NCBI RefSeq assembly: GCF_040436315.1
Contig: NZ_AP031572.1
Span: 2,170,001 to 2,234,000 of the forward strand
DNA: 64,000 bases
From: Synechocystis sp. LKSZ1
Lineage (GTDB): Bacteria > Cyanobacteriota > Cyanobacteriia > Cyanobacteriales > Microcystaceae
Direction: 5' to 3'
The notes beneath the pieces were generated by a model. The model was not told where the DNA came from. It made no database searches and was given only the letters and a program-made list of their open reading frames with translations. The position numbers were made by a program, and so were the translations under genes. This document shows positions 55,936 to 64,000 of the stretch, in pieces (positions within the stretch are counted from its first letter, which is position 1; each line of letters opens with the position of its first letter).

Positions 55936-57351
55936 TTAACGGCGTAGGAGGCCGCCATAATAGAGTTCTTCAGTTTTGACGGTAATCACCTGGGGCGGTG
56001 TGGCATCGGGAGGATAGAGAAAATCGAGGCTGACGTGGCGTTTTTCCCCAGGCTCAAGGTTTAGCATAATCAAAGGACTGCCCATCTGGCCTTGACGTTG
56101 GGTGATGTGAAAATAGCGGTCTTGGACCTGGCCCTGGTCATCCTGGTAGCTTACCTTCACGGTACCCCGGAAAAAAACTTGACCATTGGGATTACTCAGG
56201 AAGAAAAGCCGGTCTTTGTACTGGTCTTGCTTGAGGGGGGTCTGTAAGCTGAGGCTAACACTCTGGCGACTCTTGGTGCCATTGTAGAGCGGTAGATCGA
56301 GTTGGTAGTGAACCCCATAGTTACCGTTGGCCAGATAGGCTGTATCTGGGTAGCGGGCCAGCATCGGCGCACTCTGAATTTGGCTCGTGCCGTGGGTGCC
56401 GACATCCAGGGTACTCAGGGGATAGGAAAAGGACTGCCCGCGGCTAGGAATGCTCAGGACATTAGTTCCGGGGCGATCCAGGAGGGCCCCTTTCCACTCT
56501 GAGCCCAGGGAGATGCCCGCAACCCGGCCATAGATGGGTCGGGAGTAAGCACTGCGCTGAATTTGCTCTGGGGGAGTCGGGGCCTTATCTCGGGGCGTTG
56601 CCAGGCGGCCTCGGACGAGGAGGGCTTCCCAATCTGCCTGGGAAGGCGGCCGTAGTTTGGGGGGAGTCGGTTTTTGTTCCTTGGCCGAGGCAATGGTTTC
56701 CGGTAATTCCTGAATGGCCTGCATCGCTAGGTTTGCCATATAGACTGGGCCATCACTCTCTAGACGAAGGTAGGTGGAACGGGCGTTACTCCGTGGGATG
56801 GGGAGGGTAAAGAGAAGACGGGTCTGGCCAGGGCCAATAATAATTTGGCTAGGAAAGCTGGTTTGGCTTTTGCCCCGTAAAATGCTGCTCATCAAGCGAG
56901 AACCTGGCCCGGAAAAGACTTGGCCCTTGGGATCTTCCACCAGGGAAGGGAGTTCAACAAAGGGGGCATCGGGAGAAGTGAGGTAACTGGCCCCTTGCAA
57001 AATCTTGACCCGTACAAAGCGATTGCTGGGATTAGAGACTAAAACCCCCTGGTAGAGGAGCCGGGAATCAAAGGGACGGGCAATATGATGGGAGAAAAAA
57101 TCAAAGCGACCGTTGAGGGGTTTGTTGAGGTGGGCCCGGGGGTCGTATTTCCCTTCCTGGGGATAGGTGGACAGGAGAATCCCATCGCCTACCACGACTT
57201 CGGGACTATTGCTATTGAAAACAGGTACATCGTTCAGTTGGCCGGGAAGGGGCCGAATTTCCTGGGGCTGGGTAATATATTCGGCCTGAATTGGAGGTAA
57301 AGGGGCCGTAACTACCTGGGCCAGCATCAGTGAAGGAAGGAACGATAGCAT
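55936..57351 (-). CDS. DUF3370 family exported protein
   Basis: A 471-residue protein of a cyanobacteria-specific family of unknown function. A hydrophobic start (MLSFLPSLMLAQVV) looks like a signal peptide, followed by the family opening EYITQPQEIRPLPGQLNDVP and the beta-rich body. GAGG a few bases before the ATG at 57351 fixes this start; a longer frame from 57429 has none. It is in an operon with ccdA, which places it in the envelope, but no enzymatic motif is seen. Confidence 0.85.
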   Translation of the reverse strand: MLSFLPSLMLAQVVTAPLPPIQAEYITQPQEIRPLPGQLNDVPVFNSNSPEVVVGDGILLSTYPQEGKYDPRAHLNKPLNGRFDFFSHHIARPFDSRLLYQGVLVSNPSNRFVRVKILQGASYLTSPDAPFVELPSLVEDPKGQVFSGPGSRLMSSILRGKSQTSFPSQIIIGPGQTRLLFTLPIPRSNARSTYLRLESDGPVYMANLAMQAIQELPETIASAKEQKPTPPKLRPPSQADWEALLVRGRLATPRDKAPTPPEQIQRSAYSRPIYGRVAGISLGSEWKGALLDRPGTNVLSIPSRGQSFSYPLSTLDVGTHGTSQIQSAPMLARYPDTAYLANGNYGVHYQLDLPLYNGTKSRQSVSLSLQTPLKQDQYKDRLFFLSNPNGQVFFRGTVKVSYQDDQGQVQDRYFHITQRQGQMGSPLIMLNLEPGEKRHVSLDFLYPPDATPPQVITVKTEELYYGGLLRR

Positions 57352-57512
57352 AGATATCCTCGGTGGGAGGTCAGAATAGGTCTGGTTTGCTTCCCTATTA
57401 AGATTGCTAGCTGGAACCCTTCTTGTCAAGTCATCGTCTAATCATCAATTTTGCCTCAGCGTGAGGAAAGGCCCCTCCGGCTCAACCCCATCAACCGCGC
57501 CATCTATGATGT

Positions 57513-60500
57513 CTACGGGGCCAGGAGCGTCTCGATCAGGGCCAGTAGTTCCTTTAACTTAACGGGTTTGCTGATGTATTCGTTGGCCCCTGCGGCTAAA
57601 CAGCGTTCCCGGTCTCCCTCCATGGCCAGGGCCGTGAGGGCAATAATCGGTGTCTGGGTCAGGTCAGGGTTGGCCCGAATCCGTTGGATGGCTTCTAGAC
57701 CACTAATGCGGGGCATTTGAATATCCATCAAAATCAAGTCGGGATGATGGGCCTCTGCCAGCGCAAGGGCTTCCTCACCATCCTTAGCGGAGAGCAGACG
57801 GTATCCCTTGACTTGTAGATAGCCGACCATCGTCAATGCATTAGCGGCATTATCCTCAGCCAATAGCAGGAGGGGGGGAGTGTCCCGCGCAGTCAAGGGA
57901 ATTGTTTTATCCGCGACGGCTTCTGGCTGTCGTTCCGAAGGTAGTGATACGCAGGGCAGGTCAATACTAAAGCAACTCCCCACCCCCACTTCGCTAGTTA
58001 AGCTCACCTGACCACCGTGGAGCTCGACCAAACGCTTGACCAGGGCCAGGCCTAAGCCAGTGCCTTCATATTGGCGATTCAGGTCGCTATCCACTTGTAT
58101 GAAGGGTTGAAACAACTTTTGAATGTCCTGATCGCTAATACCAATGCCCGTATCCTTCACAGCAATCCGCACAAAATCCGTCAAGGGGGGAGGCTCCGTT
58201 TGCAAAAAACGCTCCACGCTTTCTTGGGGTTGGCGATAAATACGGACACGGGTAATTCCCTCTTCCGTCGTGGTGGTTAGCGGCTGGGGAATATAACTAA
58301 CGGCTAGGGTTACGGTGCCCCCTGGGGGCGTAAACTTGACAGCATTATTCAACAGATTGATCAGTACCTGCCGAATCCGACGCTCATCCACCCACAGATC
58401 GGGCAGTCGGGCCGGGAACTGAGTCTCTAACTGAATTCCTTTTTGTGAGGCATGATGCTTGATAAAGTCCAGGCTCGATTGACACAGGGGAATCACTGGC
58501 GTCACAACCTGATCGAGCACCAGATGGCCGGCCTCAATCTTAGCTAGATCAAGAATATCGTTAATCAAAGACAGTAGATGACTGCCACTGCGCTCAATAG
58601 TAACGATGGCCTTACGTTGTTCTGGGGTTATGGCCCCAAAGATTTCCTCCTGTAGTCCTTCGGCCATGCCCAGAATGGCATTGAGGGGTGTTCGTAGTTC
58701 ATGGCTGGTATTGGCTAAAAATTCATCCTTGAGACGATTGGCTCGGGTTAATTCCTCGTTAGCCTGAGCCAACTGCTGGTTCCGTTCGTCGATCAGTTTT
58801 TGGGCCTGTTGCCGTTCCTGCAATTCCTGTTGTAACTGCTGAAAGAGGTCGGCCTGCTGAATGGCAATGGCCAATTGGTTAGACAGGTGCTGGCAAAAGT
58901 CGATTTCCTCCAGTTGCCACTGACGCGTTCGATGACACTGGTGCAGACAGAGCAGACCCCACAGTTGGCCCCCACAGAGGAGGGGCATCACCAAATTGGC
59001 CCGAACCTGAATTAAGGATAGGACATTAGTATGGCATTCCTCCAAATCATAGATATTTTCCATGGCGGCGTACCGCCCTTGTTGATAAAGGGGAGCGAAC
59101 TTATCCCCAAAGCAATGGTCATGGATATGAATACCCACCACGGATAAAATTCCCTCACCAAAGGACTCTGCAACAAATTCTCCGTCATCACAGCCCGAAT
59201 CGGGATAGAACTTAAAGATGCCCACCCGGTCCACCCCCATCACCACCCGAATTTCCTGGCAAGCGGTATCAAAGATCCTTTGCAAATCCAGGGATTGGCG
59301 AATGCGCTGGCTGATCTCCGCCAATAGAGTTGCCCGTTCCGCTCGTTGACGGCGGATGTCTTCTTCCTCAATCCACTCCGTAATATCCCGAGCAATGGCA
59401 AACATTTTATCCTCGCTAATTACCGTTCGCCATTCAAGCCAACGATAGGAGCCGTCCTGACAGCGATAGCGATTGGTGAAGTCAGGAATTGCTCGGTGAA
59501 CCATCAGTTCAGCGGCAATATCTTTGGTTTTTTGCCAGTCATCAGGGTGGACGTAATCCATGAAGTAGGCCCCCTCCAGTTCCGCCACCTCGTAGCCTAA
59601 AACCTCCGTCCATTGCTGGTTAACCCGTACAATTCGGCCATCTAAGGTGCCGATATACATCAGGTCAAGAGACAGGGAAAAGAAACGATTTAATTCCTCG
59701 GATTTGGCTTGGAAGGCCAACTCAGCCGCTTTCCGGGTTGTTAAGTCGAGTACGGTGCCAACGATTTGTACAACTTTTCCCGTTGCGTCTGTCAGGGGCT
59801 CTCCCCGAGCCAGGCAATAGCCGAGACTCCCGTCGGTTCGATAAAAACGGCATTCTATCTCGTAGGGCCTGGCCTGGCTAATGGCATTCTGTACCACTTG
59901 CGCATGGAGACTACGATCCTCTGGATGTAGAAGGGTTTGGAGTTCCTCAAAAGTCGGGGCTCCCAGGGCCTGGGGCCGGCCAAAAAGTCGGAAAATTTCC
60001 TCTGACCAAATACTCTCGCCCGTTGCCACATCAAACTCATAACTCCCCACTTGGGCAATACGTTGAGCCGTTCTGAGGTTGGCTTCCCGTTTGCGGAGTT
60101 GAATTTCTGCCCGTTTCTGCTCGGTGATATCGGTGAGCAGGGACATGGAACCCATAAATTGTCCTTGATCATCTAAAACAGGGCTAGCAGAAGCCAGGAC
60201 GAGAAGGGCCCTGCCATCGGGCCGACGGAGGGGGAGTTCATAGTGCTCACTGATCCCTTGCCGACGCCAAGCAAGATGCTGTTCCACGAAGGCCTGATCC
60301 TTATCCGCGACAAATTCAAACAAAGACCGCCCCGGCATGTCCTCAACACGGGTTCCCAGCATCGCCGCCAGAGCCGGATTACAAAACAGGGTTTTCGCGT
60401 CGGCATCAATCACCCAAATCCCTTCCAGGGCCGTTTCAAAAACTTGTCGATATTTGGCTTCACTGCGACGCAGGGCCAACTCGATGGTTTTACGTTCACT

Positions 60501-61694
60501 AATATCCCGAAAAATGCCTTGAATTAGGGTATGGTTCTGTACTTCAATCACTGAAGCGGTAATATCAACAGGCACTAACTCCCCATTCCGACAGAGAAAA
60601 TTAACGTCATGTACCTGGGAACGTCTTTGCTCGGCCAAGTCCTCAAAGGCCTGGATCACTTTCGGCACATCCTCAGGGTGATGGAGTTGGCTAAAATGCA
60701 TCCCCATTAATTCTGTCCGTGGGTAGCCGAGAAGCATTTCTGCCTTACGATTGACTTCTAAAATATAGCCTTGCTGATTGGCCAGAATGATGGCATCCCC
60801 AGCCCCTTCCATTAGGGCCTGGTAGCGAATTTTTTGGGCTTCTAGCTCTTCCGTTCGCTGGATCACCCGAGTTTCTAACTCTGTATTTAATCGTTGTAAT
60901 TCCAGTTCCGCTTCCGTCAGTTGGGTAATGTCCTGCACCGTTCCCTGACAAAAATAAGGAACACCCTCCTCGGTGTAGAGGGTTTCGCACTGCTCCTGGA
61001 GGTACTTAATGCGACCATCGGGCATCAGCAAACGATGCACAATGTCGTAGGGAAGGCCATTATCGAGGTGTTGCGTAAAGGCTTCGTTGACCCGTTCTCG
61101 ATCCTCTGGATGCACAAGGTCTAAGAACGCTTCGTAGGAAACCTCGAATTGCTCTGGATCTAACTCAAAGATCCGAAAGACTTCCTCCGACCAATAGGCC
61201 TGATGGCTTTGCAAGTCCATCTCCCAACTGCCAACGTGGGCGATTCGTTGGCTATCCCGTAACCGTTGGGCCGAAAGGGTGTTAGCCGTGCTGTCTGGGT
61301 TCAGGGCCTGGAGAAGATTATCCCGTGTGATCAGGCCCAGGAGATGGCCCTGCTCATCCAGGAGGGGGAGGCTCGGACAGCAATTTTGTTGAAATTTGCG
61401 AATGAGACGGAGGGGGTCATTTAATTCCCAGGGCCGCAGACTGGCCTGGAGGGGATGCAAGACCTCTGCTACAGTGACCGTTGCCAGGGCCTGATTTTGC
61501 ACCAGGGCCTCCACAATATCGCGCTCGGCTAACATGCCAACAATTTTTTCTTCGGCTATAACCAGCAAACAGCCGCAACGGGAGCCCAAGGGCCAACGTC
61601 CCAATTCTGTAATCACAGCCTGGAGGGTCATAGCCGGCGAGATCGTGACCGGATTGCGAATAATACTCGACTCAATGGCCTGGGGCGTGAGCAT
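57513..61694 (-). CDS. CBS-PAS-GAF hybrid histidine kinase with a cyanobacteriochrome-type GAF domain
   Basis: 1393 residues, no membrane segment. Order: two CBS motifs (about 10-130, adenosyl-ligand sensing); five PAS domains (about 145-265, 285-405, 415-530, 538-655, 663-780); a GAF domain (about 795-960); HisKA with phospho-accepting H998 in SHELRTPLN; HATPase with NAVKFTPPGG, DTGIGISDQD and GTGLGLAL; and a C-terminal receiver with phospho-accepting D1324 in LILMDIQMPR. The GAF has D859-H-C861-F and C887-H888 in ECHTNVLSLIQVRANLVMPLL, the two cysteine motifs of DXCF cyanobacteriochromes, so it probably binds phycocyanobilin/phycoviolobilin through C887 and forms a second link at C861. It is thus likely a light-sensing kinase. 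The CBS pair adds possible energy-state input. Output target unknown. It is 116 bases downstream of ftrV on the same strand. Confidence 0.85.
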   Translation of the reverse strand: MLTPQAIESSIIRNPVTISPAMTLQAVITELGRWPLGSRCGCLLVIAEEKIVGMLAERDIVEALVQNQALATVTVAEVLHPLQASLRPWELNDPLRLIRKFQQNCCPSLPLLDEQGHLLGLITRDNLLQALNPDSTANTLSAQRLRDSQRIAHVGSWEMDLQSHQAYWSEEVFRIFELDPEQFEVSYEAFLDLVHPEDRERVNEAFTQHLDNGLPYDIVHRLLMPDGRIKYLQEQCETLYTEEGVPYFCQGTVQDITQLTEAELELQRLNTELETRVIQRTEELEAQKIRYQALMEGAGDAIILANQQGYILEVNRKAEMLLGYPRTELMGMHFSQLHHPEDVPKVIQAFEDLAEQRRSQVHDVNFLCRNGELVPVDITASVIEVQNHTLIQGIFRDISERKTIELALRRSEAKYRQVFETALEGIWVIDADAKTLFCNPALAAMLGTRVEDMPGRSLFEFVADKDQAFVEQHLAWRRQGISEHYELPLRRPDGRALLVLASASPVLDDQGQFMGSMSLLTDITEQKRAEIQLRKREANLRTAQRIAQVGSYEFDVATGESIWSEEIFRLFGRPQALGAPTFEELQTLLHPEDRSLHAQVVQNAISQARPYEIECRFYRTDGSLGYCLARGEPLTDATGKVVQIVGTVLDLTTRKAAELAFQAKSEELNRFFSLSLDLMYIGTLDGRIVRVNQQWTEVLGYEVAELEGAYFMDYVHPDDWQKTKDIAAELMVHRAIPDFTNRYRCQDGSYRWLEWRTVISEDKMFAIARDITEWIEEEDIRRQRAERATLLAEISQRIRQSLDLQRIFDTACQEIRVVMGVDRVGIFKFYPDSGCDDGEFVAESFGEGILSVVGIHIHDHCFGDKFAPLYQQGRYAAMENIYDLEECHTNVLSLIQVRANLVMPLLCGGQLWGLLCLHQCHRTRQWQLEEIDFCQHLSNQLAIAIQQADLFQQLQQELQERQQAQKLIDERNQQLAQANEELTRANRLKDEFLANTSHELRTPLNAILGMAEGLQEEIFGAITPEQRKAIVTIERSGSHLLSLINDILDLAKIEAGHLVLDQVVTPVIPLCQSSLDFIKHHASQKGIQLETQFPARLPDLWVDERRIRQVLINLLNNAVKFTPPGGTVTLAVSYIPQPLTTTTEEGITRVRIYRQPQESVERFLQTEPPPLTDFVRIAVKDTGIGISDQDIQKLFQPFIQVDSDLNRQYEGTGLGLALVKRLVELHGGQVSLTSEVGVGSCFSIDLPCVSLPSERQPEAVADKTIPLTARDTPPLLLLAEDNAANALTMVGYLQVKGYRLLSAKDGEEALALAEAHHPDLILMDIQMPRISGLEAIQRIRANPDLTQTPIIALTALAMEGDRERCLAAGANEYISKPVKLKELLALIETLLAP

Positions 61695-61810
61695 TGTTCT
61701 CGGGACAAAAGCGTCTGCCTTAATTATCCCTTCCTAATCCCGAGGGCAACTGCTTTTAGGCAAAATTCGTGGTAATTACTTAGGCGAGAATTAGTGTTTG
61801 CGGTAATTAC

Positions 61811-62032
61811 CTAGATGAGAGTCAGTTCATTCTCCCGAAAATGGGCCTTAAAACGCTTGTCAAATTGCACCAGTACCGGCAGATTGGCACTAATCGGTCT
61901 CCCTTGCCATTCCGTTAGCACAGCAAGCACCTCCCCTTCTAAATCCTTGAGGTCAAAGGCCTCTGGCCGATGCTGGGGATGATGGTAAACAATAACGGAA
62001 CTGGTCACACGGACACGATCGCCAACTTTCAT
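61811..62032 (-). CDS. ftrV: ferredoxin-thioredoxin reductase variable subunit
   Basis: Variable (SH3-like) subunit that forms the heterodimer with the catalytic iron-sulfur subunit FtrC, passing electrons from ferredoxin to thioredoxin in light. The 73-residue product matches along its whole length: MKVGDRVRVTSSVIVYHHP, LEGEVLAVLTEWQGRPISAN, and VLVQFDKRFKAHFRENELTLI. It is complete. It is divergent from rpsN across 207 bases that should hold both promoters. Its stop overlaps a GGTAATTACC palindrome (61802-61811), and the related GGTAATTACT lies 31 bases further downstream (61771-61780). Confidence 0.94.
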   Translation of the reverse strand: MKVGDRVRVTSSVIVYHHPQHRPEAFDLKDLEGEVLAVLTEWQGRPISANLPVLVQFDKRFKAHFRENELTLI

Positions 62033-62239
62033 AACACTCTAGCTTTTGGTTTCTCTTTGATTCAAGGATGGGTCAATCAACCCCAAACAGCCTTAATATT
62101 CTGGCATAGGTTGGTGACGAACTTTTGCCCTGCAACAGTTTGTTACGGCCTTGAGTGGGAGAGGGTCTAGGAGAATCCCAAGCAATGTGATAGCATAGGA
62201 AACGCTGATTTTTAGATAAATTGCTAGTCCTAAGTCCCT

Positions 62240-62542
62240 ATGGCCAAAAAATCCATGATCGAGCGAGATAAGCGCCGCAGTCGCTTAGTCGCCAAGTATG
62301 CCGCCAAACGAGAAGCCTTAAAAGAAGAATTTCGCCAAGCTGAAACCCTCGAAGACAAACTCTTGGCCCACCAAAAAATTCAACAACTGCCCCGCAACAG
62401 TGCGCCTTCCCGCCGTCGTAATCGCTGTCAAGTCACGGGTCGTCCCCGTTCCTACTACCGTGATTTTGGCCTGTGCCGTAATGTGCTCCGGGAATGGGCC
62501 CACCAAGGCCTCCTGCCGGGGGTCGTCAAATCCAGTTGGTAA
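62240..62542 (+). CDS. rpsN: 30S ribosomal protein S14
   Basis: A 100-residue long-form S14 without the zinc-binding CXXC pairs of the short form. The signature [29 protein letters not shown] and the KSSW end are intact. In cyanobacteria rpsN lies outside the main ribosomal operon, as here. A strong terminator follows ten bases later. Confidence 0.97.
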   Translation: MAKKSMIERDKRRSRLVAKYAAKREALKEEFRQAETLEDKLLAHQKIQQLPRNSAPSRRRNRCQVTGRPRSYYRDFGLCRNVLREWAHQGLLPGVVKSSW

Positions 62543-62552
62543 GCTTGTACTT

Positions 62553-62584
62553 GGTCTCTACTCTGCTAGAGACCCCGTTTTTTT
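62553..62584 (+). terminator. intrinsic terminator of rpsN
   Basis: GGTCTCTA (62553-62560) pairs perfectly with TAGAGACC (62567-62574) around CTCTGC and is followed by CCGTTTTTTT. Classic rho-independent form. Confidence 0.9.
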
Positions 62585-62650
62585 AGGTCGCTTCCTTAGA
62601 AGCATCGATCATCTCCACAAGCATAGGAGCGACCTAAGCAGATTTTTTAA
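62584..62650. other. second hairpin directly after the rpsN terminator
   Basis: TAGGTCGCT (62584-62592) pairs with AGCGACCTA (62628-62636); inside, CCT/AGG extends the stem past one bulged T. Eight bases later a TTTTTT follows. It could be a backup terminator, the end of a short RNA, or a terminator for something on the minus strand. Confidence 0.4.
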
Positions 62651-63097
62651 CCTTCATATCCATCGTCTCTAGGCTGCCTAAGCAATGCTCCCCACATAAT
62701 GGCTGTCGAGCCGGAAAGACGGCCCTCTTGCTGGAGATGATAGCTTGGGTATCTGGATACACTTTCCCTTCGTTTTCGTTGACGGTAGTCTAGGCGATGG
62801 GCAATTAATCGCCGATTCCTATAGTTCTCTTTCCTTATACTAGGTGAAAGATGTCGATATATATCCATTGAGTTTTATCTCGAATATACTCATTTAGCTT
62901 TATTTAAAAGTAGCAAGACCCCATCATTTCTTCTTGGAACTCCCTTTTTCCAAGATTTCCTATGGCTAGGGGAAAGTTTTGACATGAATTTTCATTGATT
63001 TGAACTACAATAGGGGAGTCTTAAGGTATGAAGCTGGTTCGGTGCTGGTAACTTCCTAGCCCTATTCACTGGCTATAGGCCTGATTTAGGTGTGGTA
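62651..63097. other. 447 bases without a supported gene, upstream of the final kinase-like gene
   Basis: A minus-strand frame of 73 codons (62647-62868, arginine-rich) has no ribosome site and no family I know. The right half is A+T-rich and should carry the promoter of the plus-strand gene at 63098. TTGACA (62979-62984) and TACAAT (63006-63011) occur, but 21 bases apart, too far for a standard promoter. Confidence 0.4.
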
Positions 63098-64000
63098 ATG
63101 TCTCCAGAGAATACTGCGTTTCAGTTTTCGTCCGATTACATCCTGGCCTGTCCGCTAGATCAATTGTCTCCCGGCGCGCGAGAAACCAAACGCTTTGAGG
63201 CGATCCAGTCCCTGGGTTTGCTTGGTCAAGTTACCCTTCCCTGCTTTGACGAAGCCCTTCAGATTGTCTCTCAGGTTCTGCGCTTTCCCCTGGGGCAAGT
63301 TACCCTCCTGGTTCACGAACAAGCTTGGGTTAAGGCAGCCGTGGGTTTATCTATCCTGAATTTTTCCCATCCCTTGGCCCGCCAACAGCCATTACCCCGC
63401 CAGGATACCTTGGCTTCCTTGGTCGCCGATAGTCAGGCCCCGGTCTATTCGCCAAATCTGGCCACTGATCCGCTCTTTTGTCCGAGTGTTTTTCACCAAT
63501 ACTTGGGAATTCAGGCTTATATCGGTGTTCCCCTAATCACCCATAGTGGTCAGTGTATTGGCTGTTTAGAGGTGTTGGATCTTGTTCCTCACCCCTTCCT
63601 CGGCCACGAATTGGCCCTGATGAGTGTGACGGCCCGCTGGTGTATGGCGGAAATTGAGCGGGTAGCCTTGCCCAATACGCTTGTCACCAACGCCAGTCCA
63701 TCGCCCGTAACTGAAAAAACTGAATTTCTGGCCCCGCTGAAATTACAACTCCTTTACCAACTCATTCAGCAAACTCAGCCAGCTTTAACGGCAGTGATTG
63801 GTATGTCTCGGGTTCTTGCCAATGAGGTTTTTGGGCAACTCAATACGAAGCAACAGGAATATCTTGAAATTATTAACCATAGTGGCAAAACGATTCATAC
63901 CCTGATGGCAGAAATTCTCAGTTTAGAGGCCCCCGTCACCGCCTCATCCCACCGGCAGATTAGCCTAGTGGACGTGGGGATGCTTGCCCAACAGGTGATC
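63098..64000 (+). CDS. GAF-domain histidine-kinase-like protein lacking the phospho-accepting histidine (3' end outside window)
   Basis: Open frame of 301 codons from an ATG at 63098 to the window end; a GTG at 63092 is also in frame. Residues about 34-185 form a GAF domain: RETKRFEAIQSLGLLGQ, SLVADSQAPVYSPNLATDP and YLGIQAYIGVPLITHSGQCI are the pattern of GAF domains that bind small molecules or work as redox/light input modules. No Cys-His bilin motif is seen. From about residue 215 a HisKA-like dimerisation helix follows, LTAVIGMSRVLANEVFGQL then QQEYLEIINHSGKTIHTLMAEI. Aligned with the kinase at 57513-61694, the phospho-accepting histidine position is Q224 and the HELRTP block reads QQTQPA. 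If the ATPase domain beyond the edge is intact, it may be a pseudokinase or a partner kinase. Confidence 0.75.
   Translation, partial: MSPENTAFQFSSDYILACPLDQLSPGARETKRFEAIQSLGLLGQVTLPCFDEALQIVSQVLRFPLGQVTLLVHEQAWVKAAVGLSILNFSHPLARQQPLPRQDTLASLVADSQAPVYSPNLATDPLFCPSVFHQYLGIQAYIGVPLITHSGQCIGCLEVLDLVPHPFLGHELALMSVTARWCMAEIERVALPNTLVTNASPSPVTEKTEFLAPLKLQLLYQLIQQTQPALTAVIGMSRVLANEVFGQLNTKQQEYLEIINHSGKTIHTLMAEILSLEAPVTASSHRQISLVDVGMLAQQVI

Noticed and set aside
62647-62868. Arginine-rich minus-strand frame of 73 codons
   Set aside because: No ribosome site, no recognisable family, and the composition looks like a chance frame; not excluded entirely.
62979-63011. TTGACA plus TACAAT as a promoter for the final gene
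   Set aside because: The spacing is 21 bases, too long for a standard promoter, so the pair is probably chance.
1-64000. tRNA, rRNA, transposases or prophage genes
   Set aside because: I looked for tRNA T-arm patterns between genes and for transposase or integrase motifs and found none; a search with covariance models would be the decisive test.

Overview
The window is a stretch of cyanobacterial chromosome. It carries the photosystem II pair psbD-psbC, a psb30 (ycf12) gene, ndhO, the plastid-type ribosomal protein PSRP-3 (Ycf65), ftrV and a complete kaiA-kaiB-kaiC circadian clock cluster, a combination found only in cyanobacteria. Protein sequences and some gene order (aspC-gltA-sixA, ndhO-mdh) recall Synechocystis-type chroococcalean genomes, but I do not assign a genus. 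Most genes look about 50-55% G+C and are visibly rich in GGCC. I found no rRNA, tRNA, CRISPR array or intact insertion sequence.

Layout. 1-1042 is an A+T-rich, edge-truncated GT39-type glycosyltransferase. 1.5-2.8 kb (minus) is ndhO-mdh. 3.3-4.6 kb (plus) holds a DUF2811 gene, pth and PSRP-3. 5.07-7.49 kb is psbD overlapping psbC, with a structured leader and a good terminator. 7.75-9.2 kb (minus) is a WYL-domain regulator of the kind linked to cyanobacterial CRISPR loci, here without CRISPR. 9.4-12.1 kb is a secreted TPR-CHAT protein. 12.3-16.4 kb (minus) is aminotransferase, citrate synthase, SixA and a TIGR01777 epimerase. 16.4-19.7 kb is a PAS/GAF/GGDEF/EAL c-di-GMP protein. 19.7-21.2 kb (minus) has an FMN reductase, an L,D-transpeptidase and a small membrane protein. 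21.5-25.5 kb (plus) has maf, a membrane protein, gpmI, secG and a metzincin-like protease. 25.5-27.6 kb is a divergent pair of membrane proteins (DUF975-like and SpoIIM-like).

27.8-30.8 kb (minus) is kaiABC. Upstream of kaiA on the same strand lies an 11.3-kb gene for a 3780-residue mosaic surface or exported protein (SwmB-like, LamG, FG-GAP, BNR, RTX, Calx-beta and DUF4114 modules). After a YoaK-family gene comes a second large RTX-type protein (1320 aa), whose centre is a 621-bp tandem repeat with a base composition different from its ends. 47.4-57.4 kb is housekeeping: psb30, a YkgJ cysteine-cluster protein, gltD, a CtaA-like copper ATPase, a low-molecular-weight phosphatase, secD-secF, ccdA and a DUF3370 protein. 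57.5-61.7 kb (minus) is a 1393-residue hybrid histidine kinase whose GAF domain carries both cysteine motifs of a DXCF cyanobacteriochrome, so it is probably a photoreceptor. ftrV and rpsN follow. The window ends inside a GAF-kinase-like gene that has glutamine where the phospho-accepting histidine should be.

The genes cover light capture, light and redox signalling (cyanobacteriochrome kinase, FtrV, CcdA), circadian timing, central carbon and nitrogen metabolism (Mdh, GltA, aminotransferase, GpmI, GltD) and export (SecD/F/G and two large RTX-type proteins). The most unusual items are the cyanobacteriochrome kinase, the giant protein beside the clock operon, the recently amplified repeat protein and the CRISPR-type WYL regulator with no CRISPR partner.
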